Part shown: positions 28,001 through 35,487 of the stretch, in pieces
How positions within the stretch are numbered: the first letter of the stretch is position 1
Layout: every line of letters starts with the position of its first letter
Assembly (NCBI GenBank): GCA_964624825.1
Contig: CAZUYD010000008.1
Coordinates: 6,848-70,847 of the forward strand
DNA length: 64,000 bases
Direction of reading: 5' to 3'
DNA from: Enorma sp964624825
Lineage (GTDB): Bacteria > Actinomycetota > Coriobacteriia > Coriobacteriales > Coriobacteriaceae
Notes under the pieces: model-generated
Database searches by the model: none
Told to the model about the DNA's origin: nothing
What the model saw: only the letters and a program-made list of their open reading frames with translations
Made by a program: the position numbers and the translations under genes

Positions 28001-28625
28001 TGACCATGCGGCGGATACGATCGATCTCGTCGCCGAAAAACTCGATGCGCACCGCCTCGCGCGCTTGAGCGGGAAACACATCGATGGCATCGCCGTGCAC
28101 ATGAAAGAACCCCGGGGCGTCTGCCTCGCCCGCGCTGGTATACCCCATGCCCACCAGGCGGCGCGGCACGTCCTCGAAAGGATGCTCCTCCCCCACCGCG
28201 AAGGTCGCCGATGCCCAATACCGGCTTTCCGCCGGCGGCACGCAGCGCAACAGCGCTCGCGCCGACACCACCATGATGCACGTATCGCCGCGCGCGATGC
28301 GCCCGAGCGCTGCGCATCTCGTTGCGATTACAGCATCGTCGGGTTGCTTATCAGACCACGGGTAATCCGTGCGCTCGGGGAAGCGCACCACATGCTCAAG
28401 TCCCACATAGGCCGCCAGCGCGCGGGCGGCGCGGTCTGCCGCGTCCTCGCCCGAAACGACATAGACCGTCGGTCGCGGCCGCCGTGCGAACTGCGCGGCC
28501 ACGTGAAGCGTGCGACCCGACTGCGAGAGGGCGAGCGTCGCGTCGGAGCCGGCGTCGAGCGCCTCCTCGATAACGCGCGGACCTTCGGCCGTGAACAGCT
28601 GTGCGGCGATGCGGTGGATGAGCAT
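25044..28625 (-). CDS. mfd: Transcription-repair coupling factor
   Basis: A DNA translocase that removes RNA polymerase stalled at DNA damage and recruits UvrA. With 1193 residues it has the full architecture: UvrB-like N-terminal modules, the CarD-like RNA polymerase interaction domain (FKPGDYVVHATHGIAHF onward, about residues 490-560), the RecG-like translocase with Walker A (LLCGDVGFGKTEVALRA), DEEQRFG box and motif VI region (QLYQLKGRVGRS), and the C-terminal TRCF domain (EEYLPEVDRRVLMYRKLA). The ATG at 28625 follows GGAG at 7 bases. Monocistronic in appearance. Confidence 0.97.
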   Translation of the reverse strand: MLIHRIAAQLFTAEGPRVIEEALDAGSDATLALSQSGRTLHVAAQFARRPRPTVYVVSGEDAADRAARALAAYVGLEHVVRFPERTDYPWSDKQPDDAVIATRCAALGRIARGDTCIMVVSARALLRCVPPAESRYWASATFAVGEEHPFEDVPRRLVGMGYTSAGEADAPGFFHVHGDAIDVFPAQAREAVRIEFFGDEIDRIRRMVTSTGQTIGDEESVEIFPCRELALTDDVVHRMRVAFYQPAQSDTELAALLEMVEERVVTPELDRFLPIMYGHTASPLAHVNPSALVILSEPRSLFDDCTRAYEDIERRAGEAAVARLDGLYVRPQELDFGKQQRLNYVSIIRAGGTVTAQLKIEQPAIAGSDARFISRIKDLVSNRFACVFAVPDRGARESLELSCNDEAIPFEESLQAASENEGGITPTLSIRVADPLNARRISAACDSPQGVQTVPTITRGRVTFVDPPIAAGVVVPEARLAVLSIADLNARMDAQRGRKTRRRVDVTEVTFPFKPGDYVVHATHGIAHFTAIVRQEVAGKERDYFLLEYAGGDKLYVPLEQVDRISRYVGPDGQNPRLTRLNTADWSRATKRARKSAKKLAFDLVDLYTRRSSITGYACPPDTPEQVEMEESFPYEPTRDQLEAIADIKADMESPKPMDRLLCGDVGFGKTEVALRAAFKCVDSGRQVMVLCPTTILAQQHYQTFFERFAPFGVEVEVLSRFRTASQQKRALAAFAEGRLDVLVGTHRLLSSDVNPAKLGLVIIDEEQRFGVQHKEQLKNLREQIDVLALSATPIPRTMQMAISGVRDMSLITTPPTGRRSVVVHVGEYDPDTVSAAIRLELERQGQVYYVSNRVKTIDDAVERVHEAAPEARVGVAHGKMSPREVEDVMAEFAAGRIDVLVATTIIESGIDNPRTNTLIIEDSQRLGLAQLYQLKGRVGRSATQAYAYFMFPGEVPLTEEATERLTALSEFQELGSGVRVAMRDLEIRGAGSLVGAEQHGNLSSVGFDLFTQMLGQAVVEARGEDDSPVEVTSVAINLPADFYLDEEYLPEVDRRVLMYRKLAAADTLAAVDEAQHECEERFGELPRAAQNLFDRTRLRIRADRLGVESVSLSGGRLVFQGVDVPKNVAFDLRDRLGATNFPKSRKLSVPCRAGAGAGSGVGRGLDAGEGNANVVACALGVLEQLGTSGDED

Positions 28626-28771
28626 GGTGCAGCTCCGTATCAACTCAACGCGAAACGCCCGCCCGGGCATGCCGAGCGGGTCTGCAATCTAATTGGTGCG
28701 CCCATCCTACCGCAAACGCGATGGGGCGGAAACCCTGGGGTTCGCGGGATGCACGGCGCCGTGCGGCACGC

Positions 28772-28803
28772 AAAAGGCCCGGCGCGCCGTGCGGCGGCCG
28801 AGC
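28772..28803 (-). terminator. Possible terminator of the LPXTG gene
   Basis: On the minus strand a very GC-rich imperfect hairpin just after the LPXTG gene is followed by CCTTTTG. The pairing is irregular, so the call is moderate. Confidence 0.4.
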
Positions 28804-28836
28804 CCTTCCTGCCTCATGCCTGCAGTCGGCTATCCG

Positions 28837-29487
28837 CTAGTCGCTCTTGCGAATGCGGCGGGCACCCACGAGCGCGGCCGCACCGCCGAGCGCGGCCACG
28901 GAGGCCGCGACGAGGGCGGGGTCACCGGTCTGGGGCAGCGTGGCGCTGTCGTCGGACTCGGTGGCGTCCTCGGTCGTCTCGGTCTCGGTCGTCTCCTCAT
29001 CGACGGTGACCTCGGTGTCGTCGGCGTTCTCGTCGCTCGTCACGCCGTCACCAGTCTCATCGCCAGCGGGCTGCTCTGTCTCGTTGCCGTCGTCGCCCTC
29101 ATCGGGGTCGGTCGCGCTGCCGCTGCCGGTTCCGCCTTCACCTTCGCTGCCGCTGCCGGTTCCGCCTTCACCTTCGCTGCCGCTGCCGGTTCCGCCGCTG
29201 CCGGTGTCACCAGTGTCGCCGCCGCCCTCATCGGGGTTGGTCGCGTCGCCCTTGCCCCCGATAGACGCCCCGCACGTATCGCAGCGCCCGTTATGGTTCC
29301 AATCGGTAATCAAATGGATGAACCACCGATTGCCAAAATGCCAGCTAAATGAATAGGCCTGCGCGCCCGCGCTGGTCGTCGTCGCCTCCTCCGCAACGGC
29401 CATGCTCGGCAGAACCACCGTTGACCCTAGGGCCAGCGCGAGCGCGAGGCCGGCCGAAATGGCGAGCGGCTTCTTCGTGATTTTCAT
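28837..29487 (-). CDS. LPXTG-anchored surface protein with Gly/Ser repeats
   Basis: A 216-residue cell-wall-anchored protein. A signal peptide (MKITKKPLAISAG then LALALALG, cleavage near AVAEE) is followed by a small region with a DWNHNGRCDTCG loop that resembles a Ca-binding loop, then Gly/Ser/Glu tandem repeats, an acidic Thr/Glu-rich stalk, and a sorting signal: LPQTG at residues 184-188, a hydrophobic segment, and the basic tail RRIRKSD. The ATG at 29487 follows AAGGAG. A micro-ORF and hairpin lie upstream. The function of the exposed part is unknown; its short length suggests a stalk or scaffold. Confidence 0.88.
   Translation of the reverse strand: MKITKKPLAISAGLALALALGSTVVLPSMAVAEEATTTSAGAQAYSFSWHFGNRWFIHLITDWNHNGRCDTCGASIGGKGDATNPDEGGGDTGDTGSGGTGSGSEGEGGTGSGSEGEGGTGSGSATDPDEGDDGNETEQPAGDETGDGVTSDENADDTEVTVDEETTETETTEDATESDDSATLPQTGDPALVAASVAALGGAAALVGARRIRKSD
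29116..29196 (-). repeat. 30-bp tandem repeats in the LPXTG gene
   Basis: Two full identical 30-bp units (29116-29145, 29146-29175) and a partial third encode the decapeptide EGEGGTGSGS. Such in-frame arrays in surface proteins often change copy number between strains. Confidence 0.85.
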
Positions 29488-29513
29488 GTCAAACACTCCT
29501 TATCTGTGAATCG

Positions 29514-29543
29514 AGGCCGGACAGGTCGCCGTTCGTCCGGCCT
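29514..29543. other. Hairpin between micro-ORF and LPXTG gene
   Basis: AGGCCGGAC (29514-29522) pairs perfectly with GTCCGGCCT (29535-29543). It lies after the micro-ORF stop and before the ribosome binding site of the LPXTG gene. The T-run (CCTTTTG) is on the plus strand only, so on the minus strand it is a structured spacer rather than a terminator. Confidence 0.55.
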
Positions 29544-29556
29544 TTTGAACCTTGGT

Positions 29557-29628
29557 TTAACGACGACGCTTGATGATGGCGGCGCCCAAGCATGCGATGA
29601 GCCTAAGCCTCTTCACCAGTGATTTCAT
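29557..29628 (-). CDS. Micro-ORF, 23-residue cationic peptide
   Basis: A 24-codon frame with ATG at 29628 and TAA at 29557-29559. It has a strong ribosome binding site (AAAGGAG, 10 bases upstream). The peptide starts MKSLVKRLRLIACLGAAII and ends KRRR: a hydrophobic core flanked by basic residues, like a minimal membrane-active or leader peptide. It sits 69 bases upstream of the LPXTG gene start on the same strand. It could be a regulatory leader peptide or a small membrane protein; no homologue is recognised. Confidence 0.5.
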   Translation of the reverse strand: MKSLVKRLRLIACLGAAIIKRRR

Positions 29629-29639
29629 CGTCTGTCTAC

Positions 29640-29900
29640 TCCTTTCGTAAGGCAGATGTCCAAAAAGACTCGCTGGTCTTGATGCCTATCTCAGTGCCGG
29701 CGCTTCCGCGAATGAAGCCCCCTGGCCGGAAACGTAGACCTTTTTACGCGCTGTTCTCGATGTGTTCCTTGCGGCTCCAGAAGGAGCCGTTTCCTGCGGT
29801 TCCCCTGCATCCTGCGAAATTAATAAATCTTTAAGCAATCTGAAAGATACCTTAAAGCCTTATGACAAAAAAGTCTACTTTTTCACAATCACAAAGAAAA
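29640..29900 (-). other. Long structured leader / promoter region of micro-ORF and LPXTG gene
   Basis: The minus strand upstream of the micro-ORF holds an AT-rich stretch (29820-29900), the likely promoter, then about 180 nt of GC-rich sequence with clear hairpins: CGGCTCC-TTCT-GGAGCCG and, nearer the micro-ORF, AAGAC-loop-GTCTT followed by TTT (29664-29680). The layout resembles a riboswitch or attenuator leader, but it matches no class I recognise. The remaining bases up to 30238 hold no gene that I can support. Confidence 0.4.
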
Positions 29901-30238
29901 ATGAAACGTAGGCGTGCGCCAGTTCACGCCGAACGCTTTCCTCTATCCCTTCCGGGGTGGCATCTCATCACATACACAGAGCTCAGTCTGTCCACTCAGC
30001 CTGAGCTCCTCTTCGCGACTGACAGATACCTTGGTGCATAACGGAGCCGTCCTGCTGCGAACATGCGGGCACCCGAACAGCGCAGCATCGTTACCAGAAA
30101 GCAGCCCGTCCCCGCTCTCACAGAGGGTATAGAATGCGATAAGCATCCTGGCCGTCTCGCTTGAGACGCGCGAAACCGATGCCCGGATGACTCATTGTCG
30201 CCGCCGTGCCCGTACGAACCACGTGCCTGAGGAGACTT

Positions 30239-31588
30239 ATGGAACCGCTTGCCCTTGCGCTCATCATCCTGGCCATCATCTGCGCCATCCTCGCTGCCGC
30301 GCCCCTCGTCACCGTACGAGAGCTGCATGCCGCGCGCGATCAGGGGACGAGCGACGCCGCAACCATCATCGACCGCATCTCGGACAAACTCGACGCCGAA
30401 AGCGCCCTTGACAAGCAGCGCCTTGACGAGCTGCACCGCTCCCTCGCGCAGCTGCGCGGCGAGATGGGCGGCCTGCGCCAGGAGACCCTGCAGCAGCTCA
30501 ACGCCCAGCAGGCGGCCGTCAACGACCAGCTCTCCCGTAACGAGGCCGCCATCAGGGGGATGCACTCCACCATCAACCAGCAGCTCGGAGCCATCCGCGG
30601 CGACACCAACGCGCAGCTCGACCGCATGCGCGCAACCGTGGACGAAAAGCTGCAAAAGACGCTGAACGAGCGCATCACGCAATCGTTTTCACTGGTAAAC
30701 GAACGCCTGTGCGAGGTCGACCAAGGGCTCGGCGAGATGAAGTCGCTCGCACAGGACGTGGGCGGCCTCAAGCGCGTGCTCTCCAACGTCAAGACGCGCG
30801 GCATCGTGGGCGAGATCCAGCTCGGCGCCATCTTGGACGAGATCTTGGCTCCCGGCCAATACGACACCAACGTGGCGACCGTGCCCGGTAGCTCCGAGCG
30901 CGTCGAATTCGCCGTGAAGCTCCCCTCCGAAGGCGGCGAGGTCGTCTACCTGCCCATCGACTCGAAGTTCCCCATGCTCACCTACGACCACCTGCGCGAA
31001 GCCCAAGACGCCGGCGACGCCGAGGCGGTGAGCGAGGCGTGGAAGACACTCGAGGGGCGCTTGCGTGACGAGGCGCGCAGCATCCGCACCAAGTACATAG
31101 CGCCTCCCGCCACCACTACCTTCGGCATCATGTTCCTGCCCTTCGAGGGGCTCTACGCCGAGGTGGCGAACCGCCCCGACCTTATCGAGCGGCTCCAACG
31201 CGAGTTCAGTGTGAATGTCGCCGGGCCCTCCACCATGGCGGCGCTTCTGAACAGCCTGCAGATGGGCTTCCAGACGGTCGCCATCCAAAAGCGCGCCACC
31301 GAGGTGCAGGAGGTGCTTGCCGCCGTAAAGACCGAGTTCGCCACGTACCAGAAGGTGCTTATGCGCGCCAAAAAGCAACTCGGCACCGCAAGCAAAACCA
31401 TCGACAGCCTGGCCGGCACCCGCACGCGCGCCATGGAGCGAAAGCTCAGGAGTATCACCATGCTCGACACGATCGAGGAAGCCGATTCGGTTCTCGGCAT
31501 CGTGCCGGATGAGGACGAAGACGCGCTCGAAGACCTCACCGAGAGCGCCCGCGACGATACCGCCGAAACCCAGACCGAAGAGGAATAG
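30239..31588 (+). CDS. rmuC: DNA recombination protein RmuC
   Basis: RmuC family proteins limit DNA inversions and carry a nuclease-like core. This one has 449 residues: an N-terminal TM segment (ALALIILAIICAILAAAPLV, residues 4-24), a long coiled-coil (about 35-150, rich in Gln/Leu/Arg), and the RmuC domain (about 170-400) with GIVGEIQLGAILDEIL, VYLPIDSKFPMLTYD and GIMFLPFEGLYAEV. The acidic C-terminus is probably disordered. ATG at 30239 follows GAGGAG at 5 bases. nth starts 3 bases after its stop, so the two are co-transcribed DNA maintenance genes. Confidence 0.94.
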   Translation: MEPLALALIILAIICAILAAAPLVTVRELHAARDQGTSDAATIIDRISDKLDAESALDKQRLDELHRSLAQLRGEMGGLRQETLQQLNAQQAAVNDQLSRNEAAIRGMHSTINQQLGAIRGDTNAQLDRMRATVDEKLQKTLNERITQSFSLVNERLCEVDQGLGEMKSLAQDVGGLKRVLSNVKTRGIVGEIQLGAILDEILAPGQYDTNVATVPGSSERVEFAVKLPSEGGEVVYLPIDSKFPMLTYDHLREAQDAGDAEAVSEAWKTLEGRLRDEARSIRTKYIAPPATTTFGIMFLPFEGLYAEVANRPDLIERLQREFSVNVAGPSTMAALLNSLQMGFQTVAIQKRATEVQEVLAAVKTEFATYQKVLMRAKKQLGTASKTIDSLAGTRTRAMERKLRSITMLDTIEEADSVLGIVPDEDEDALEDLTESARDDTAETQTEEE

Positions 31589-31591
31589 CCT

Positions 31592-32251
31592 ATGCCGCGA
31601 GAGACCAATGCCGCCAAACGTGAGCGCGCCGTTGAAGTGTGCCGCCGCTTAAACGAGCGCTATGGACCCGTCGAGTGCTTCCTCGACCACGAGAACCCCT
31701 TTCGCCTCGTCGTTTCGGTGCTGCTCTCGGCGCAAACAACCGACGCCCAGGTAAACAAGGTCACACCGGAACTCTTCCGCCGCTGGCCGACGCCCGAAGC
31801 GCTTGCCGGCGCAACGCCCGCCGAAGTCGGCGAGGTCATCAAATCGCTCGGTTTCTATAAAACGAAAGCGAAGCACGCGGTCGAAACCGCGCAGATGATC
31901 GTCGCAGACTACGGCGGCGAGGTTCCCGCAAGCATGAAGGAACTCGTGAAGCTCCCCGGCGTGGGACGCAAGACCGCAAACATCGTGCTCAACGTAGGCT
32001 TCGGTATCGTGGACGGCATTGCGGTGGATACCCATGTGAACCGCATCGCGCACCGGCTCGGGCTCTCGCCTAAAACGCACAAGAGTGACCCGCTCAAAAC
32101 CGAGCAAGATCTGCTCAAGATCCTGCCGAAGGAGCTATGGCGCGATGTAAACCACCAGTGGATCACGTTCGGCCGCGAGATCTGCGATGCGCGAAACCCG
32201 CGCTGCAGCGAGTGCCCCCTCGCCGACATCTGCCCCCGCGTGGACGCGTAA
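31592..32251 (+). CDS. nth: Endonuclease III
   Basis: A bifunctional DNA glycosylase/AP lyase that removes oxidised pyrimidines. It has 219 residues with the helix-hairpin-helix LPGVGRKTANIV, catalytic Lys at residue 127 in that motif, catalytic Asp at residue 146 (VDTHVNRI), and a C-terminal [4Fe-4S] cluster motif C-x6-C-x2-C-x5-C (CDARNPRCSECPLADIC). Contrast with the MutY gene in this window, which lacks such a cluster. It follows rmuC with a 3-base gap; the ATG at 31592 lies after GAGGAATAG. Confidence 0.97.
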   Translation: MPRETNAAKRERAVEVCRRLNERYGPVECFLDHENPFRLVVSVLLSAQTTDAQVNKVTPELFRRWPTPEALAGATPAEVGEVIKSLGFYKTKAKHAVETAQMIVADYGGEVPASMKELVKLPGVGRKTANIVLNVGFGIVDGIAVDTHVNRIAHRLGLSPKTHKSDPLKTEQDLLKILPKELWRDVNHQWITFGREICDARNPRCSECPLADICPRVDA

Positions 32252-32356
32252 CAGCGCCCCAGCCCGGCGCCTCCTCGGTCGCCTCGCCTCGATTCGGCAA
32301 ACGGCGCGACCCTGGAATCGCACCTTCGCGCGCCATGAGCTTGTGCGTCCACGGCT

Positions 32357-32428
32357 ATCCTCGCAAGCGCCGCCATCCGTGCAAGCGCCGCCATCCTCGC
32401 AAGCGCCGCCATCCGTGCAAGCGCGGCC
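32357..32428 (+). repeat. 18-bp tandem repeat, four units
   Basis: Four consecutive 18-bp units (32357, 32375, 32393, 32411) alternate between ATCCTCGCAAGCGCCGCC and ATCCGTGCAAGCGCCGCC. They lie in the intergenic space between nth and the small membrane protein gene, with no spacers, so this is a simple minisatellite and not a CRISPR array. Confidence 0.85.
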
Positions 32429-32464
32429 ATGCAGCACATGCGAGTAAACACTCCCGCGCACTCG

Positions 32465-33025
32465 TCAGGATGAGAGCGAAAGGATGAAGCCCTCAACGCG
32501 CGACACCATATTGCGCAGCAACTCTCCCACCTCTTGCGGAGTCGCGCCGTTGAGGATGCACGTGAATACATACGAGCCGATAAACACGGCAACGAGCAGT
32601 ACCGGAATGAGCACAATGAGCGCAAGCGTCCGCAGCAGCGTGGCCAACCGGCGACGCCGCGCACGGCGCTTTTGGAACGCAAGCTCATCGTGATATGCGG
32701 ACTGGGCGACCGAGTATCCATCATCTGACGGATGCGGCATGCGATCATCGCGCCTGTGGCATGTAGCGCTCGCCTGATCACCCGCTGCTTCGCTGAACGC
32801 GGCGGTATCACCGTGGCGCGCATCTGCCCATGTTGCAATAGCATCCGTTGCGGAGGCATCTGCCGCGGCACTCGCTGCAGCATCGCGCGCACGGCCGTTC
32901 GTCCCAGCCTGCACCTGCTGCGCAGCATATTGCTGCTGCACAGCCTCAAGCCATGCGTCGCGCGCGCGGCCCTCACGTGCCAGACGCTCAGATGCCCGCT
33001 GCGGAGTCTCGATAAAAAGGTTCAT
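32465..33025 (-). CDS. Small single-pass membrane protein of unknown function
   Basis: A 186-residue protein, unrecognised. The first 110 residues are hydrophilic, Ala/Asp/Arg-rich and probably disordered. A very basic stretch (QKRRARRRRLATLL) precedes a single TM segment (LALIVLIPVLLVAVFIGSYV, about 137-158), and the C-terminus (GELLRNMVSRVEGFILSL) is amphipathic. The positive-inside rule puts the N-terminus in the cytoplasm. ATG at 33025 follows GAGGAGG. It ends near the minisatellite. Confidence 0.7.
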   Translation of the reverse strand: MNLFIETPQRASERLAREGRARDAWLEAVQQQYAAQQVQAGTNGRARDAAASAAADASATDAIATWADARHGDTAAFSEAAGDQASATCHRRDDRMPHPSDDGYSVAQSAYHDELAFQKRRARRRRLATLLRTLALIVLIPVLLVAVFIGSYVFTCILNGATPQEVGELLRNMVSRVEGFILSLSS

Positions 33026-33384
33026 GTGCCGCCTCCTCAAAAGGCGCGCACGGGAGAGGGCTTTCAGCGTGACATACTCAAGCGCCCACCGTCAAGGGAA
33101 AATCGAGCGACGGGCACGAAGCTCATCCAGCCAGATTGCAGGGTTCATCGAGATCCTAGCGCAAAGGTTCGGCATGCCTGCGTACAGCGCCCTGGCCGAC
33201 GCAAGACTCGACCACGCCCGGCTCACCGCTCATCTACCACGTATAGGACAAAACTCGCATCGGCAAAGACTGCTCGAAAGCGCCTCGCCCCCCAGCAAGC
33301 TGCCGCGTATAGGACAAAGCTCGCGCCGGCACAAGAATCATCCCTGCCAAATCAAAAAGGCGCGATTCTTCACCCTATGTGACG

Positions 33385-33569
33385 TGTTTCATGGGACTGC
33401 TGTGACAACTTTGCGAGTTTGGCGACACTTTTTGGCGTACTTGGAAGTAGCCAAGGAAACGGCAAGTCCTGTACCTGCTGTTTCTTCCGTGGCAATGCTC
33501 GGTATACTCGGCAAGTCCCCGGAAAGTGTCGCCAAACTTGAAAAGTGGTCGCATGAAACACGTGAAACA
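33385..33569 (+). repeat. Dispersed 185-nt inverted-repeat element, copy 2
   Basis: Second copy of the element at 6529-6713, in the opposite orientation and with identical length. It begins TGTTTCA and ends TGAAACA; arms GAGTTTGGCGACACTTTTT and GAAAGTGTCGCCAAACTTG are inverted repeats. The core can be translated in the same frame in both copies (VWRHF ... PAVS ... SVAKLEK), yet has no start with a ribosome binding site. It lies in the gap 33026-33669 between the small membrane protein and rubrerythrin genes; the remainder of that gap shows no gene. Confidence 0.75.
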
Positions 33570-33585
33570 CGGCCGTCTGCGCACA

Positions 33586-33634
33586 TAAAACAAGCCCCGC
33601 GCGCGTCGGTGTGAACTGCGACGGCTCGGGGCTT
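33586..33634 (-). terminator. Rho-independent terminator of rubrerythrin gene
   Basis: On the minus strand AAGCCCCG...CGGGGCTT forms a long stem with inner pairing (GACG/CGTC-type arms) followed by GTTTTATG. It lies 35 bases after the rubrerythrin stop. Confidence 0.8.
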
Positions 33635-33669
33635 CATGTGGCAATTTAACGCCCGACGTTAGACTACCC

Positions 33670-34209
33670 TTAGTAGTTGACGACCTGCTCCTCGAAATAG
33701 CTCTGCGAATGAGCGCAGACGGGGCACGCGAGCGGGGCCTGAGGACCGACGTGCAGGTGCCCGCAGTTGGTGCACTTCCATACCTTCACGCCCTCGCGAT
33801 CGAACACCTCGCCCTTCTCAATACGCTCGGCAAGCTTGAGATAGCGCTCCTCGTGCGCCTTCTCGACCGCCCCGACGCCCTTGAACTTCGCGGCGATTTC
33901 CTTGAAGCCCTCTTCCTCGGCGGTCTGGGCGAACTCCGCGTACATCTCGGTCCACTCATAGTTCTCGCCCGAAGCGGCATCCTTCAGGTTGTCGAGCGTG
34001 CCCGGGATCTCGCCGCCGTGCAGGTACTTGAACCACATCTTTGCATGCTCGGACTCGTTGAGCGCCGTCTCCATGAAGATGTTAGAAATCTGCACGTAGC
34101 CGTCTTTCTTAGCCTTCGAGGAATAGTAGCGGTACTTGGTGTGCGCCTGCGACTCGCCGGCAAAGGCGATCTCGAGGTTCTTCTTTGTCTTGGAGTTCTC
34201 AAAATCCAT
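33670..34209 (-). CDS. rbr: Rubrerythrin
   Basis: A diiron peroxidase that reduces hydrogen peroxide in anaerobes. It has 179 residues. The N-terminal ferritin-like four-helix bundle carries diiron ligand motifs (AGESQAHTKYRYY, LNESEHAKMW, VEKAHEERY), and the C-terminal rubredoxin domain has two CxxC knuckles (CTNCGHLH and CPVCAH) for the electron-transfer iron. ATG at 34209 follows AAGGGGAAC. It stands alone with its own terminator. Presence fits an anaerobe exposed to occasional oxygen. Confidence 0.96.
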   Translation of the reverse strand: MDFENSKTKKNLEIAFAGESQAHTKYRYYSSKAKKDGYVQISNIFMETALNESEHAKMWFKYLHGGEIPGTLDNLKDAASGENYEWTEMYAEFAQTAEEEGFKEIAAKFKGVGAVEKAHEERYLKLAERIEKGEVFDREGVKVWKCTNCGHLHVGPQAPLACPVCAHSQSYFEEQVVNY

Positions 34210-34332
34210 GAGAGTTCCCCTTCCTGCTGTTTCCAGCACCCATCTTGGCAGCAGGCGATAGCTGCCACTCCAACGCGGTTATACCCGCGCAGCTTCATTC
34301 TACTCTTTCTTAATAAGACGACGTATTAATAA

Positions 34333-35442
34333 CTAGATACTCCATTTCGTCACGCCGTTCTCGACGCACGACGAGCAAAACCCTTCGCGCTCAAGGTCGT
34401 TTAGGATGCTCGCGACGAGGGCGCAATCGACCGATTCGCGGCCAGCGGCGCGTTCCTCCGCATTAAGCAGCGCCGTCACTTCGCCAAGCGACAACCCAAG
34501 CGTCGCAGAGCGACCCATACCGTCAGCCGAGCCGTCGTGCAAGCGAACGCCAGCGCGCACCCCAGCAGCCGTGACACCGCCAACGCACTCGGCCGCAGCG
34601 GAAGCTGATCCCGCCTCTGCGGCTGCACCACCGTCTGTACCGCTGCCCGCACCAAGCAGGATGCGAACGATCTCGGCGCGCTTCTGTCGGCGCGAACCCT
34701 CAAAGCGCGACTGACGCGCATAGCTGGCCGAGCGCCGCGATGGGTTGGGAATCGTCTTCTTAAGATAAGCGCCGTAGTCAAGCAGCGCGTAGTACCAATT
34801 GCGCGGCGTGTCATCGACGTCCTGCGGCGCGGCATAGGGCGAAGCCTCGTCGCTCGCGCTCCGAGCGCAACCACACTCGGCCGCTGCGGGACATGTCGCC
34901 TCGATGAACGGAATCAGCTCCCGATCGGGAACCGCAGGAACATCGGGAAAGAAATGATGCAGGAAAACTGTTCGAACGTTCGTCTCGAGATAGACGCCGG
35001 GCAGATTAAACGCAAACGATCGGATGCCCTGCGCCGTTGCCGCACCGATGCCCGGCAGCTGCTTGAGCGCGAGCGTATCGCGCGGAAACTCACCATGATA
35101 GACATCGGTTACAATCTGCGCCGTCTTATGGAGCATGAGGGCGCGCCGGTTGTATCCCATGCCCTGCCAGGCCGCGAGTACATCGGGCACGGCCGCCGCG
35201 GCGAGCGCCTCGACGCGCGGAAACCGCGCAAGCCATGCATCCATGCGTGCCTCGACACGCGAAACCTGCGTCTGCTGGAGCATGACCTCAGAAAGCCAAA
35301 TTCGATACGGGTCATGCGTATGGCGCCAGGGCAAGTCGCGGTACAGGCGCGCCCCCTCTGCACGAACCAACGAGCGGAAAGCGTCTGTCTGAGGTGCCGC
35401 GCCGCCGCGAACCATATCGACGGAGCTCTGCCTGACGGCCAT
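34333..35442 (-). CDS. mutY: A/G-specific adenine glycosylase, Fe-S-less type
   Basis: Removes adenine mispaired with 8-oxoguanine. It has 369 residues. The catalytic Glu is at residue 52 (LSEVMLQQTQVSR) and the helix-hairpin-helix at 129-140 (LPGIGAATAQGI). At the position of the usual catalytic Asp the sequence reads LETNVRTVFLHHFF, with Glu153. The C-terminal four-Cys [4Fe-4S] loop of standard MutY is absent: after NWYYALLDYGAYLKK the sequence runs to RQSRFEGSRRQKRAEI, as in Fe-S-less MutY proteins of anaerobes. A Gly/Ala-rich linker leads to a small C-terminal winged-helix-like part. Start at 35442 is preceded by GTGAGGGG. Confidence 0.85.
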   Translation of the reverse strand: MAVRQSSVDMVRGGAAPQTDAFRSLVRAEGARLYRDLPWRHTHDPYRIWLSEVMLQQTQVSRVEARMDAWLARFPRVEALAAAAVPDVLAAWQGMGYNRRALMLHKTAQIVTDVYHGEFPRDTLALKQLPGIGAATAQGIRSFAFNLPGVYLETNVRTVFLHHFFPDVPAVPDRELIPFIEATCPAAAECGCARSASDEASPYAAPQDVDDTPRNWYYALLDYGAYLKKTIPNPSRRSASYARQSRFEGSRRQKRAEIVRILLGAGSGTDGGAAAEAGSASAAAECVGGVTAAGVRAGVRLHDGSADGMGRSATLGLSLGEVTALLNAEERAAGRESVDCALVASILNDLEREGFCSSCVENGVTKWSI

Positions 35443-35487
35443 CTGCCCCTCACCTACAAACCCTGCATGCCCGCATGAGCGCCCGCG

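Noticed and set aside
29640..29830. c-di-GMP, c-di-AMP (ydaO) or cobalamin riboswitch before the LPXTG gene
   Set aside because: Isolated resemblances such as GGGGAACC and GGCACTGAG occur, but the required conserved cores are absent.
32357..32428. Possible CRISPR array or Arg-rich coding repeat
   Set aside because: The 18-bp units are directly adjacent with no spacers, and frames through them lack a ribosome binding site.
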